Shown here: positions 24,597 to 33,990 of the stretch, piece by piece | Layout: every line of letters begins with the position of its first letter | Numbering within the stretch: position 1 is the first letter of the stretch | Made by a program: the position numbers and the translations under genes | Notes under the pieces: model-generated | What the model was told of the DNA's origin: nothing | What the model saw: only the letters and a program-made list of their open reading frames with translations | Database searches by the model: none | From: Lachnospiraceae bacterium | GTDB lineage: Bacteria > Bacillota > Clostridia > Lachnospirales > Lachnospiraceae | Assembly: GCA_009774465.1 (NCBI GenBank) | Contig: VSNT01000002.1 | Span: 1 to 64,000 of the forward strand | Direction: 5' to 3' | DNA: 64,000 nucleotides

Positions 24597-25985
24597 TAAG
24601 TCTTCTTTTTCTATGGTGCCAAGGAGTTCTTTATCCTCTCCGGCACTTTTTATTTTTATAATCCTTGATGCCTGATTTGCAATTGCATGTTCCATGAAGT
24701 TCCTTACATCCCTTGCATTAGCAAAGTTTGCCGGCTTATTATCCACTCTGTTTTGCAGCCGCCTGTATGCCTGCATTTCTGCTTCCGAAGATAATTTATA
24801 CTCCTGATCCGCCAGGTTTCTGCGCAAAATTTCCATCAATTCCTCTGCTGTATAATCATCAAAATGAATAAAATTACTGAATCTGGAGCGAAGCCCTGGA
24901 TTGGATTCCAAAAACTGATCCATCAGGTCCGTGTAGCCAGCCACAATCACAATCAAATCTTTCCGGTGGTCTTCCATTGCTTTCAGCAGGGTATCAACCG
25001 CCTCCTGTCCGAAATCTCCTTCACCCTTGTTAACAGTCAGTGTATAAGCCTCATCTATAAACAAAATTCCACCAAGGGCTTCTTCAATTACTTCCTGTGT
25101 TCTGGAGGCTGTCTGTCCAACATACCCACGCACCAGACCGGAACGGTCCACCTCCACCAGCTGCCCTTTCCTCAAAACCCCAAGGTACTTGTAAATTTCC
25201 GCCAGCATTCGGGCCACCGTTGTTTTTCCTGTACCGGGATTTCCCATGAATACCATATGCTTGGATACATCCGTAACCTTCATGCCCTGATTTTCCCGCA
25301 TTTTCTGGACGCGGATCAGGTTCACAAGACTTCCCACCTGATGCTTTACATTAATAAGACCGGTCAGACCATTTAAATTTTCAAGCAGCTCTTCCAGCTT
25401 ATCGGACTTTTCTTCCTCTGTTTCAAAATCCGGCTCTGCCGGTGAAACTGGCCTGTAAAATTTCTGATTGGCCGGATGCCATACTGCCAGTTCTCTGATA
25501 AATTTCTCCATGCGGTCCAAATATAAAGTAAACTTAAGACCGGTAACATCACTCACATCTCCCGGGTTCTGTACAAGGATCGTCTGTCCCAAAAGCTTAA
25601 ATGTGTCATAAAATATCATTGCCTTTTGTCCTTTATATGGATCAGGGGATAACTTGCATCCTGCATCCGCCAGTACAGCATACTTAAGGCTTTCGGGAAG
25701 TTTATCTGCAAAACTGTCGCTTGCCGCTCCTTTGCCAGCCTTTGACACAGGAGAATCATACATGAAATTTTCATCTCCGAATATTTCATGTATGACCTTT
25801 ATTTCCTTTTCTTCTAATCTGCCATCTGCTCCGGCCAAATACACAGCAAAGCTGTAAAGTTCCTCCCACAACAAGTCTGTCAGCGTCTTCTTTGACGTTA
25901 GAATATTTCCCACATTGGCTTTGGTAAGCACGTCACTCACTTCACAGGACAGTTCAATTAATTGCTTTAGCTCTAACTGTTTCAT
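24579..25985 (-). CDS. CbxX/CfqX-type AAA ATPase with TerB-like N-terminus
   Basis: A 468-residue soluble protein. The N-terminal 170 residues include a TerB-like helical domain (VYLAGADGRLEEKEIKVIHEIFG), a module linked to membrane and tellurite-type stress. Residues about 200-455 are a CbxX/SpoVK AAA domain: Walker A GNPGTGKTTVARML, Walker B GGILFIDEAYTL, sensor and arginine-finger region NPGLRSRFSN. It likely remodels a partner protein with ATP. It is the last gene of a three-gene operon after TPM-like and PspA genes, 9 bases behind pspA, which points to envelope-stress handling. Confidence 0.9.
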   Translation of the reverse strand: MKQLELKQLIELSCEVSDVLTKANVGNILTSKKTLTDLLWEELYSFAVYLAGADGRLEEKEIKVIHEIFGDENFMYDSPVSKAGKGAASDSFADKLPESLKYAVLADAGCKLSPDPYKGQKAMIFYDTFKLLGQTILVQNPGDVSDVTGLKFTLYLDRMEKFIRELAVWHPANQKFYRPVSPAEPDFETEEEKSDKLEELLENLNGLTGLINVKHQVGSLVNLIRVQKMRENQGMKVTDVSKHMVFMGNPGTGKTTVARMLAEIYKYLGVLRKGQLVEVDRSGLVRGYVGQTASRTQEVIEEALGGILFIDEAYTLTVNKGEGDFGQEAVDTLLKAMEDHRKDLIVIVAGYTDLMDQFLESNPGLRSRFSNFIHFDDYTAEELMEILRRNLADQEYKLSSEAEMQAYRRLQNRVDNKPANFANARDVRNFMEHAIANQASRIIKIKSAGEDKELLGTIEKEDLPEFGT

Positions 25986-25994
25986 CTGTAACTA

Positions 25995-26678
25995 TTATAA
26001 CCCAAGTTTTGATTTTAAAGCTGCAAGCTCATCATCTACGGAAGAAGAATCTGCACTGCTTGTATATTTTGCAGTCAAATCATCTGCTGAAACAGCCGCC
26101 GCATCAAGCTGCGCTGTGGCATTTGCCTCTGCCAGCATTCTTTCTGCTTTCTGCTCATATTTATTGAAGGCATCCATATTAATGGTGCTGTTTGCTTTCG
26201 CTGCTGTCTTGTTAATCTGGTCCTGGGCTTTTGCCATAGAAATCTTTGCTTTTGCAGCATCTTTTCTGCTTTCAAGCTCTTCAATACTGCGTACCAGTTT
26301 GTTGTAGCCTTCCTGCATCATTTCAGCATTTTTCTGTGCCACTGCCAGATTTTGAAGCAGGCTCTCACGGGTAACCTCAAGCCTCTGCTTTGCTGCTAAA
26401 AGTGTACGTGCGTCACCTTCATTTCCTGCCTTAAGCGCATTTTCCGCTGCCTTTTGCTTTCTTGCAATGTCCTCATTACACTCTTCCACTTTTTTCTCTG
26501 CCAGCTTCACGTCAGCCATAACTGCTGCGGTATCACGCTTTACATCAGCTAAATCCCTCTTATAATCGATCAGCAGCTGATCTATCATCTTTGCCGGATC
26601 CTCGCATCTGTCTAAAAGTGCATTAATATTTGCCTCCAAAATTTTAGGAATTCTTCCTAATGTGTCTGCTAATCCCAT
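25995..26678 (-). CDS. PspA/IM30 family phage-shock protein
   Basis: A 227-residue, almost wholly helical membrane-associated protein of the PspA/Vipp1/LiaH family. Family marks are the N-terminal LGRIPKILEANINALLDRCEDPAKMIDQ and the long coiled coil to residue 200, with the middle SKGN-like EGDARTLLAAKQRLEVTRESL. These proteins form scaffolds that protect a stressed membrane. It lies between a TPM-like membrane protein and a TerB/AAA protein in one operon, a sensible partnership for membrane repair. Confidence 0.93.
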   Translation of the reverse strand: MGLADTLGRIPKILEANINALLDRCEDPAKMIDQLLIDYKRDLADVKRDTAAVMADVKLAEKKVEECNEDIARKQKAAENALKAGNEGDARTLLAAKQRLEVTRESLLQNLAVAQKNAEMMQEGYNKLVRSIEELESRKDAAKAKISMAKAQDQINKTAAKANSTINMDAFNKYEQKAERMLAEANATAQLDAAAVSADDLTAKYTSSADSSSVDDELAALKSKLGL

Positions 26679-26705
26679 GTTTTCTTACCATCCTTTCATT
26701 TTTAT

Positions 26706-27779
26706 TTATAAATATTTATCTTCCAAATGATCATCTGCAATATCGTGAATCGGAGTGTTCAGAATTCTTTCATCCTCTGCCGCCTTTTCCTTCGCACGCC
26801 TGTTCTTTTCCTTTATCAGGTAAACAATAAATACACATACAATGGCAACTACTAATACAATAAGCACCCATTTCAGAATATCTTTCCCTGTAGTAGGTGT
26901 ATGCATGATCGCAGTCGCTGTATCATTAAACGCAAATAAAAATACTTCATCCGTAGAAAGATCTGTATACCAGTACTTATCAATATTGTTCCAGAAAATT
27001 TCTATTGCTTCAGAATCCATAATGGATGAGGTTTCGTATCCATTTGCATAAGCCATATATCCCACATCATTATCCGTGTCTTCTTCTGCAAAATATACAA
27101 ACAGGAAAATATTTTCCGTATCGAAATGCTCATCATAATAATCTGCCGCCCACTGTTCTTTTTCTGCATTTGAAGTAAGCTCCGGATCATATTCCCTCAG
27201 AATAACATAGGGCTGAACTCCCGTTTCATCCCAGAAAACCTTTAACTTTCCTCCTGCTTTTGAAGCATTGTCAAACCACCCCAGTTCATCCACAACACAG
27301 TCATTTATGTATGCATTACCGGTCTTTAATTTTTCTCTCACAATTGTACTGGTCTGCTGCTTCTCAGAGTAGGAATTGCCGTAATCGCTTAAACGTCCTG
27401 CACTTGCTGCAACACTCTGAAAAATTATAAGTATAAATACAAATGCAAAAACCATAACAATTGCAGTTGCCAAACAGCCTCCGCCATGATAGGAGTAACG
27501 TCTTCTATATCCTCTTCCCGTAGGTGGCGGCATCCCCGGTCCTCCCCACACAGGCGGCGGGGGCACTGCCGGACCTCTTCTTGGCGGCGGGGGCATTGCC
27601 GGTCCTCTCCCTATTCCTCTGCTAAAACTTCCGCCATACGATCCGCCTCCAAAGCTGCCCCGTCCTGCACGGCTTCCGCCGCCTGATCTTCCAACGCTGT
27701 GGCCGCCGCTGACTCTTCCTGCGCTGCGTCCGCCGGAGCTGGCTCTTCCGCCACCTCTGCCGCTGCCTGCTCTTCCCAT
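26706..27779 (-). CDS. TPM-domain-like membrane protein with Gly/Arg/Pro-rich N-terminus
   Basis: A 357-residue membrane protein. The first 90 residues are low complexity: a Gly/Arg/Ser stretch (GRAGSGRGGGRASS) and then proline-rich MPPPPRRGPAVPPPP. A membrane helix follows (about 100-125). Residues 140-280 look like an extracytoplasmic TPM domain, with ILREYDPELT, YYDEHFDTENIFLFVYF and a helical part. A second helix (about 288-312) and a charged tail end it. The cationic N-terminus may bind PspA, lipid or nucleic acid; this is inference. It is first in the operon and has a GGAAGGAG ribosome site. Confidence 0.75.
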   Translation of the reverse strand: MGRAGSGRGGGRASSGGRSAGRVSGGHSVGRSGGGSRAGRGSFGGGSYGGSFSRGIGRGPAMPPPPRRGPAVPPPPVWGGPGMPPPTGRGYRRRYSYHGGGCLATAIVMVFAFVFILIIFQSVAASAGRLSDYGNSYSEKQQTSTIVREKLKTGNAYINDCVVDELGWFDNASKAGGKLKVFWDETGVQPYVILREYDPELTSNAEKEQWAADYYDEHFDTENIFLFVYFAEEDTDNDVGYMAYANGYETSSIMDSEAIEIFWNNIDKYWYTDLSTDEVFLFAFNDTATAIMHTPTTGKDILKWVLIVLVVAIVCVFIVYLIKEKNRRAKEKAAEDERILNTPIHDIADDHLEDKYL

Positions 27780-27829
27780 AAATTCTCCTTCCTTTTACAC
27801 AATATTACACAATTTTTTTACAATCATTG

Positions 27830-27857
27830 TTGTGATTATACCATATTCTTTTATAAT
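27830..27857 (+). promoter_or_regulatory. Predicted promoter of the hybrid histidine kinase
   Basis: TTGTGA at 27830-27835, a 16-base spacer and TATAAT at 27852-27857, about 80 bases upstream of the kinase start and in the spacer shared with the divergent TPM-like gene. Confidence 0.45.
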
Positions 27858-27935
27858 ACGAAAGCACATAAATAATGACAGCCTGCGCTTTTTATGCTAA
27901 ACTTTATCTAGGAAAAGATTTACGGGGGCATATAC

Positions 27936-30164
27936 ATGAATTTTACTAACACAGACCGTCTGTTAATTGAATATATATTAGCTCTTCTTAAGTTTTCAGA
28001 GACAAATCACATTGATTTGGAACATTTGGTGGAAAATGACTTGCAGACAGCGCTTTCCATTTTTTCAAACTCACAGGATCTGCATACAGCATACAGCTTA
28101 ATCCGTTTTATGGATGAAATGCCGGGGGGATTTTTTATCTATCATGCAGACCAGACAGAACAGGTGGTATACGCAAATAAAGCTGTCCTTCGTATTTTCC
28201 AATGTGACAATATGAAAGAATTCCAGACACTTACCGGAAATTCTTTTAGAGGTATTGTTTACCCGGAAGATTTAGATGCAGTTGAACAAAGTATTAAAGA
28301 ACAGATTGCCTCCAGCAAATATGACCTTGATTATGTTGAGTACCGTATTCTCCGCAAGGATGGCTCCATCCGCTGGATTGAAGACTATGGCCATTTTATC
28401 CACAGCGAAACTGCAGGAGACTTTTTTTATGTATTTATTGGTGATGCCACTGAAAAACGAAACCGGCAGTTAACCGAAAATGAAATTCTGATAAATGAAA
28501 AAGAACAGGAATTGCAGGAAATAATCGATGAGTTCAATAAAGAAAGAACTCTCATCGATCAGGAACAGCTTCGGCGTCTTAAAGTGATAGAAGGACTTAG
28601 TGTTAATTATGACTCCATTCTTTACGTGGATCTGGATGCAAATAAAGTTCTTCCATACCGTTTAAGCGATCGCACGCAAAAGCAGTTCAATCAAAAACTG
28701 CGCTCACGTGATTATCTTGGATTTGCTTCCGAATATATTAATGCCTGGGTTCATCCTGAGGATAAAGAGCTGCTTGTTAAAGTAACTTCCCCTGAGTATA
28801 TGCGTTCCAAATTATCAGCCTCCAAAACCTACTATACAAATTATCGGGTTATAAACAATCAGGCGATTCAATATCTGCAGCTTCGTATTGTAAATGTGGG
28901 CAGTAATGAACATATTTCCCAGATTGTTATGGGTTATCGAATCGTAGATGAAGAGATACAGCGTGAGATGGAACAAAACCAGTTGTTGGAAAATGCTCTT
29001 GAAAATGCAAATTTGGCAATGGATGTTAAAAATACATTTCTTGCCAATATGTCACATGACATGCGTACACCTTTAAATGCCATATTTGGCTTTACTTCTC
29101 TTGCCAGAAAGAACATTGCCGATGCTGGCACTGCTTTAAAGTACCTTGATAAAATTGAAGCTTCCAGCCGGCAGCTTTTAGATTTAATTGACAAAGTATT
29201 GAAAATAGCGTGGCTGGAATCCAACAACGCCGGTATTGTAGAGTCCGAATGCAGCCTGCAGGAAATTATGTGTGATGTATATGACACTCTTTCTCCTCAT
29301 GCTTTTGGAAAGAGTATCGATTTTTCTCTGCATACTGACGAGTTGATTCACTCCGATATTTATGGAGACAGTGATAAGTTGACTCAGCTTCTTCATTACA
29401 TTACAAATAACGCAATTACATATACGGAATCCGGCGGCAAGGTTGATATGTATGTCAAAGAGCTGGATACCCTTCCAAATAATTGTGCGGTTTATCAGTT
29501 TAAAATACAGGATACCGGAATCGGTATCAGTGAAAATTTTCTTGCCCATATTTATGAGCCTTTTGAACGTGAAAATAATACTACCTTAAGCGGCGCTTTT
29601 GGTACAGGATTAGGACTTACAATCACCAAACATATTGTGGACATGATGGGTGGTAATATAGAAATTGACAGTGCCCTCCACAAGGGAACTACTTTTACTG
29701 TTACGTTAACTCTCCGCATGCAGGATTCAGCTCCTGCTTTATCAGAGAATGCACAAAGTCCATACAGCCGCCTGTCAGGCCTTAAAATTTTAATTGTTGA
29801 GGACAATGAAATCAATTTGGAAATTGAAACGGAAATACTGAGGGATCAGGGATTTTTAGTTGACACAGCCGAAAATGGAAGCATTGCTATTGAAAAAATG
29901 ACAAAAGCCCGTCCGGAAGATTACTCTCTGATTCTGATGGATATTCAAATGCCTGTAATGAATGGGCTTAAGGCAGCAAAAGCCATTCGCGCGCTGGAAG
30001 ATCCTGACCTGGCAAGTATTCCAATCATTGCCCTTTCAGCCAATGCCTTTGAAAGTGATAAACGGGCTTCTTTAGAAAGCGGTATGAATGCGCATTTGAC
30101 CAAACCCATTGACATTCCATTGTTATTGGAAACCATGTCCAAATTAATACATACCAAAACATGA
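27936..30164 (+). CDS. Soluble hybrid sensor histidine kinase (PAS-HisKA-HATPase-receiver)
   Basis: A 742-residue kinase with no membrane helix. Order: an N-terminal helical region, a PAS domain (about 55-175, with VVYANKAVLRIFQC and YRILRKDGSIRWIEDYG), a coiled coil (about 175-220), a second PAS-like region (about 220-345), HisKA with phospho-acceptor His374 in NMSHDMRTPLNAI, HATPase (N-box HYITNNAITY, G-boxes DTGIGI and GTGLGL), and a C-terminal receiver with ILIVEDNEIN and Asp669 in LILMDIQMP. Phosphate likely passes to the receiver within the protein. No DNA-binding output domain and no cognate regulator is adjacent. It is divergent from the PspA operon. Confidence 0.93.
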   Translation: MNFTNTDRLLIEYILALLKFSETNHIDLEHLVENDLQTALSIFSNSQDLHTAYSLIRFMDEMPGGFFIYHADQTEQVVYANKAVLRIFQCDNMKEFQTLTGNSFRGIVYPEDLDAVEQSIKEQIASSKYDLDYVEYRILRKDGSIRWIEDYGHFIHSETAGDFFYVFIGDATEKRNRQLTENEILINEKEQELQEIIDEFNKERTLIDQEQLRRLKVIEGLSVNYDSILYVDLDANKVLPYRLSDRTQKQFNQKLRSRDYLGFASEYINAWVHPEDKELLVKVTSPEYMRSKLSASKTYYTNYRVINNQAIQYLQLRIVNVGSNEHISQIVMGYRIVDEEIQREMEQNQLLENALENANLAMDVKNTFLANMSHDMRTPLNAIFGFTSLARKNIADAGTALKYLDKIEASSRQLLDLIDKVLKIAWLESNNAGIVESECSLQEIMCDVYDTLSPHAFGKSIDFSLHTDELIHSDIYGDSDKLTQLLHYITNNAITYTESGGKVDMYVKELDTLPNNCAVYQFKIQDTGIGISENFLAHIYEPFERENNTTLSGAFGTGLGLTITKHIVDMMGGNIEIDSALHKGTTFTVTLTLRMQDSAPALSENAQSPYSRLSGLKILIVEDNEINLEIETEILRDQGFLVDTAENGSIAIEKMTKARPEDYSLILMDIQMPVMNGLKAAKAIRALEDPDLASIPIIALSANAFESDKRASLESGMNAHLTKPIDIPLLLETMSKLIHTKT

Positions 30165-30227
30165 TTTGTAAATTCATGCAATTGTGCTGTCAGAAACGTG
30201 CATTATCAGTACACTCTAAATTAAAAG

Positions 30228-30270
30228 CGACTATGTAATTACCTTTTAAGTAATACATAGTCGTTTTTTT
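30228..30270 (+). terminator. Rho-independent terminator of the hybrid kinase
   Basis: CGACTATGT (30228-30236) pairs with ACATAGTCG (30255-30263), extended by ATTAC/GTAAT, followed by seven T residues. Confidence 0.88.
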
Positions 30271-30277
30271 ACTGTTT

Positions 30278-30859
30278 TCAGCCTGTGGCCGAACTCATCA
30301 CTTCCGCAGCATCCACAATTTCCGGTTCTCCGGCCGGCGCCTGGGCATTTTCTGCCACTTCCTGGGGATCATCATACTCCTTTTTTTCCTCATCTCCCCA
30401 AAGAGAATCATATTCCTCTTCCTTTTCCCTGCGGGCCAGTGCGCCAATGTTTTTCGCTGTCTGATACATCTCAAAGCTGAACTCCATCAGCTTTTTTTCA
30501 TCCGATGCCGGTACAATTGCACCTTTCATAATGCGTCTGGCAACCTCAAGAATTTTTCCCATTTCAACTGCATATTCCTCAGCCGCATCCGCCTGCTGCT
30601 CCGCCACGGTTGCATTCCAGTGTGCACAGTACTTATCCGCAAGTCTGTCAAGATATTCCTGATACTCATCTTCTTTTTCATTTAATGCACCAATGGTAAG
30701 TTCCAGTGTGGCGGCTTCCGAAGCAAACTGCCCGTCCTTATCCTGAAAATGTTCCATTTTGGACCGCACATTTTGAAGCTGCTTTGACAAAACCGCCCTT
30801 TGTTCCCTGTATTCTTTTACCTGCTGCCTGTAAATCTGCTGCGCCTCTCCGATTTTCAT
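30278..30859 (-). CDS. Unknown coiled-coil protein
   Basis: A 193-residue soluble protein of unknown family. Residues 1-80 form a coiled coil (YRQQVKEYREQRAVLSKQL). The middle has a Trp/Cys-containing segment KYCAHWNATVAEQQ and helical repeats. The last 45 residues are acidic and disordered (EEEYDSLWGDEEKKEYDD). It ends right after the kinase terminator and reads in the same direction as peptidase T. I cannot assign a role. Confidence 0.7.
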   Translation of the reverse strand: MKIGEAQQIYRQQVKEYREQRAVLSKQLQNVRSKMEHFQDKDGQFASEAATLELTIGALNEKEDEYQEYLDRLADKYCAHWNATVAEQQADAAEEYAVEMGKILEVARRIMKGAIVPASDEKKLMEFSFEMYQTAKNIGALARREKEEEYDSLWGDEEKKEYDDPQEVAENAQAPAGEPEIVDAAEVMSSATG

Positions 30860-30920
30860 TCCATCACATCCTTGTAATATAATAAATACATCCCTGTATT
30901 TACTGTTAATATCGACTTAT

Positions 30921-32156
30921 TTACTTAAAAACCTGATACTTTTCCACAATCTTTATTAACAACTCAACGATTTTTTCCATTTCATCCGCACAGGCATACT
31001 CAAACCGTCCATGAAAATTCTGCCCGCCTGTGCAGAGATTCGGACATGGGAGTCCCATAAAGGAAAGCCTTGCTCCATCTGTTCCGCCCCGGATGGGAAC
31101 CACCACCGGCGTAATCCCCAGCTCCTCCATAGCCTCTTTTGCATAATCCACCAAATGCATATGCTTTTCAATAACTTCTTTCATGTTATAATAAGAGTCC
31201 TTCATCTCTATTTCAAAAGTTCCCTCACCATATCTGTTGTTTAAAAATTCCCCCGTCTGTAAAAACAATTCTTTCTTTTTCTCAAATTTTACTCTGTCAT
31301 GGTCCCTGATAATATATTCTGCTTTTGCTTCCTCCACTGTACCATTTAACTGATCCAAATGGAAAAATCCTTCATATCCACAGGTATACATGGGATTTTC
31401 TGATACGGGAAGCATAGACTGAAACTCCTGGGCCATTAAAACTGCATTCCGCATTTTGTCCTTTGCATCCCCCGGGTGTACACTTCTGCCATGAATAATC
31501 ACCTTTGCACCTGCTGCATTGAAATTTTCATATTCCAATTCCCCAAGTCTTCCCCCATCTACCGTATAGGCATAGTCTGCTCCGAAAAGCTTCACATCAA
31601 AATAATCTGCGCCCGCTCCCACTTCCTCATCAGGCGTAAATCCAATCCTTACTTTGCCATGTAAAATTTCAGGATGAGCTAACAGTTCCTGTGCCATTGC
31701 CATAATTTCCGCAACGCCCGCCTTGTCATCTGCCCCTAAAAGCGTGGTTCCGTCTGTTACAATCAATCTTTTCCCTTCATAAGAGGGAAGCTCCGGAAAA
31801 TCCTCCACCTTCATAACAATCTGCTTTTCCTGATTGAGCAGGATGTCCTTCCCATCGTAATTTTCCACGATCCTGGGCTTAACGTTCTCCCCTGTTACTG
31901 CCGGCGCAGTATCCATATGGGCAATAAATCCAATCACCGGTGCGTTTTCACATCCCTTTGACGCAGGAACAGACGCATATACATAGCAGTGCTCTTTGTC
32001 ATAAGTGATCTCTTCCGCCCCCATCTCCGTAATCTGACGCACTAAGAGCTCCGCCAGATTATGCTGTTTTTGGGTGGAGGGCGTCTCTAAACTTTCCTCC
32101 GACGACTGAGTGTCAATTTTTACGTAAGTTAAAAAATTTTCTATTACTTTTTTCAT
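30921..32156 (-). CDS. pepT: Peptidase T (tripeptide aminopeptidase)
   Basis: A zinc aminopeptidase of 411 residues that releases the N-terminal residue from tripeptides in the cytoplasm. M20 family motifs: first zinc ligand in FIAHMDTAP near residue 80, the bridging aspartate in LLGADDKAG, the catalytic glutamates in [13 protein letters not shown] and the dimerisation domain in the middle. The C-terminal [12 protein letters not shown] is typical of PepT. It lies 12 bases behind the DUF3791 gene of module A and may share its transcript. Confidence 0.96.
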   Translation of the reverse strand: MKKVIENFLTYVKIDTQSSEESLETPSTQKQHNLAELLVRQITEMGAEEITYDKEHCYVYASVPASKGCENAPVIGFIAHMDTAPAVTGENVKPRIVENYDGKDILLNQEKQIVMKVEDFPELPSYEGKRLIVTDGTTLLGADDKAGVAEIMAMAQELLAHPEILHGKVRIGFTPDEEVGAGADYFDVKLFGADYAYTVDGGRLGELEYENFNAAGAKVIIHGRSVHPGDAKDKMRNAVLMAQEFQSMLPVSENPMYTCGYEGFFHLDQLNGTVEEAKAEYIIRDHDRVKFEKKKELFLQTGEFLNNRYGEGTFEIEMKDSYYNMKEVIEKHMHLVDYAKEAMEELGITPVVVPIRGGTDGARLSFMGLPCPNLCTGGQNFHGRFEYACADEMEKIVELLIKIVEKYQVFK

Positions 32157-32168
32157 TCTGGTCCTCCT

Positions 32169-32375
32169 TTATGTTGTCTGCCTGGCTTCAATATATAAAT
32201 CAATGTCCTCCACAATATAATTTTCTCCAGTTGTATGCAATGCTTCATAACAGGAATAAATATAGTCCCACACCATATATTTTGTAAATAATGTAGATAC
32301 TTCCCTTCCGGTCATTCTTTTTGACGACTTATATCTCTCAACACAATAAATTAGAAAATTACCTTCTTTACTCAT
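32169..32375 (-). CDS. DUF3791-type small protein (module A)
   Basis: A 68-residue helical protein. The motif LFTKYMVWDYIYSCYEALHTTG then YIVEDIDLYI is the core of the DUF3791 family. Similar cores occur in modules B (48433-48654) and C (62944-63162). It is the last gene of the trio here, five bases behind the 79-residue gene, with its GGAGGAG ribosome site inside that gene's end. In modules B and C the DUF3791 gene comes first. Role unknown; an antidote or adaptor for DUF3990 is a reasonable guess. Confidence 0.75.
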   Translation of the reverse strand: MSKEGNFLIYCVERYKSSKRMTGREVSTLFTKYMVWDYIYSCYEALHTTGENYIVEDIDLYIEARQTT

Positions 32376-32380
32376 AGTTT

Positions 32381-32620
32381 TTATGTCTCCTCCGGAAAAG
32401 TAATCATACCAGTTCTTTTTTCCTCATCAAACATGCGAAACAAGGTTAATGCACTAAAATGCCAAATTTTCGTATCTTCCTGCTCTAACAATGCATAAAC
32501 CTCCGAATTATAAAATTCTTTGGATGCCGTTATCTCATCACATGATCCCTTTTCCATAATTAATTGAACTACCTGAGGAACAAGCAGTACCAGCATTGCC
32601 TCAAATTTTTTCTGTTCCAT
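32381..32620 (-). CDS. Third-partner small protein (module A)
   Basis: A 79-residue protein that overlaps the end of the DUF3990 gene by 20 bases. It has no family name I can give, but its core ([20 protein letters not shown] and [10 protein letters not shown]) matches the module B protein (AMQLFYNSQTFDKL and VYTLFQDE) and more weakly module C. That repeated occurrence directly behind DUF3990 is the main evidence that it is a real and functional partner. The ATG at 32620 follows AAGGAGG by 7 bases. Confidence 0.72.
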   Translation of the reverse strand: MEQKKFEAMLVLLVPQVVQLIMEKGSCDEITASKEFYNSEVYALLEQEDTKIWHFSALTLFRMFDEEKRTGMITFPEET

Positions 32621-33110
32621 TCATGTCCTCCTTAGGTAAAGTTCCAATAAACTTTAAACAGCTTAACGCCTGCTGCGTAGATACAACCAACTGATTATAC
32701 AGCTTCTTGATTTTCAGTGTTTCCAATGTCTGCTCTTTTGTCAAAGCCCCTGATGAATAAAGGGTAAATGTGGTATAAACATCATCATTTGCAACTGGCC
32801 CATAAACAAAATCATACACTTTCCCTTTATAAATTCCGGCTCTGTTTTCTGATACAAAATCAAGCCACGCTTCATCAGGCTCATCAAATTGCAAAACAGA
32901 ATATTTTGAAAATGCTGCCTGTTCGTCAAACTCATATACATTAACGACTTTCCCGCCTTCTTTACGCCGCTTAAAGACCTTTTCTGCAAAGGCAATTGCC
33001 TGTAATTTATTCGTTGTGGTATAAAATCCAAAACCAAAGTCCAAAAAACGATTTTGTTGAATTAACTTTGGTTCGGAAACAATTACATTGCTCCCATGAT
33101 ACAAAATCAT
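32601..33110 (-). CDS. DUF3990 protein, PARP-like ART signature (module A)
   Basis: A 169-residue protein of the DUF3990 family. The N-terminus MILYHGSN and the segment [11 protein letters not shown] (His5 and Tyr30) resemble the His-Tyr part of the H-Y-E motif of PARP-type ADP-ribosyltransferases. YGPVANDD near residue 105 is the family's most conserved block. Gln140 in [16 protein letters not shown] aligns with Gln in modules B and C and may take the third catalytic place. Enzyme activity is inferred. It sits between a lipoprotein gene 12 bases upstream and two small partner genes. Confidence 0.8.
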   Translation of the reverse strand: MILYHGSNVIVSEPKLIQQNRFLDFGFGFYTTTNKLQAIAFAEKVFKRRKEGGKVVNVYEFDEQAAFSKYSVLQFDEPDEAWLDFVSENRAGIYKGKVYDFVYGPVANDDVYTTFTLYSSGALTKEQTLETLKIKKLYNQLVVSTQQALSCLKFIGTLPKEDMNGTEKI

Positions 33111-33122
33111 ACCTTCTTCTCC

Positions 33123-33878
33123 CTATTCTCCTTCTATCCGATACTGCTTTCCCTCGGAATCCACAATATAAAGCTCTCCGTCGCTGGCAAAAAATTCCTC
33201 CACAAAAGCATCTAAGGGAAAACTGCCTTTCTTTTCCCACACATCATTCAGTTGGTACAGCAGATAGTTTTCATCACATTTTAAAAGGACATACGCAATA
33301 TTATTTTCTTTATCAACAATGGGAGCATATCCGTTTTGGCAGTTCTTTATGCTTCCATCTACCGTAAAAGAAGTCCAGTCCCTGCCTCCATTCGTGGTTT
33401 CAAATAAAAATCCATTGCTCCGCATCTGCGTTCCAATAAAAAGCTGTTCCTCTGACATTGCAGATAAGCTTGTAGGATAGCCATCCAACTGCAGACTAAT
33501 GTCTGCTTCCGTAAAACTTAGCCACCTGTCATTTGTAAAATATAGCAATTTCATCATCTGGCCGGCCCCCGGAGTGCTGCAATATAACAGATACCCGTTA
33601 TTTTCATCTATCATACTTAAAAACACCCGATATTCATCAAAAGTAACTGGTATTTCATTTAAAACAGTTCCATCAGACAATTCAGCCACCACAATATTTC
33701 CCTTCTCAAAGAAGGAGGACAATCCAAAATTATTGTCTGGAATAAAACTTTCCGCCTCACACAAAGTAAGCTCCTGTTCAACACTTCCTGCTGCCTGCTC
33801 CTCAACTTTTTTCCCGCAGCCTGCAATTAATGCTGTGGTTAAAACAAGAGCCGCCAGTTTAAAGTATATCCTTGTCAT
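33123..33878 (-). CDS. Lipoprotein with BNR/Asp-box beta-propeller features
   Basis: About 251 residues. The signal peptide TRIYFKLAALVLTTALIAGCGKK has lipobox IAGC, so the protein is anchored outside the cell. The mature part is beta-rich with an Asp-box in ETTNGGRDWTSF, as in BNR or photosystem-assembly-type propellers, and repeats of a similar character around it. The start at 33878 follows GGAGGG by 7 bases; the 23 upstream residues of the frame lack a site. It heads the run lipoprotein-DUF3990-small-DUF3791-pepT. Confidence 0.8.
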   Translation of the reverse strand: MTRIYFKLAALVLTTALIAGCGKKVEEQAAGSVEQELTLCEAESFIPDNNFGLSSFFEKGNIVVAELSDGTVLNEIPVTFDEYRVFLSMIDENNGYLLYCSTPGAGQMMKLLYFTNDRWLSFTEADISLQLDGYPTSLSAMSEEQLFIGTQMRSNGFLFETTNGGRDWTSFTVDGSIKNCQNGYAPIVDKENNIAYVLLKCDENYLLYQLNDVWEKKGSFPLDAFVEEFFASDGELYIVDSEGKQYRIEGE

Positions 33879-33900
33879 TGCTATTCCCTCCATATTATTG

Positions 33901-33929
33901 ATTTTAAATGAATTTGCCGCCATTTGCAA
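33901..33929 (-). promoter_or_regulatory. Predicted promoter of the lipoprotein/module A run
   Basis: On the minus strand TTGCAA (33929-33924), a 17-base spacer and TAAAAT (33906-33901), just upstream of the lipoprotein ribosome site. Confidence 0.5.
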
Positions 33930-33990
33930 TGTGTGCTTATCCCGCAAAGCTTAATTTTCTCTAAACGAAAGCCGCAAAACTCACTACCAC

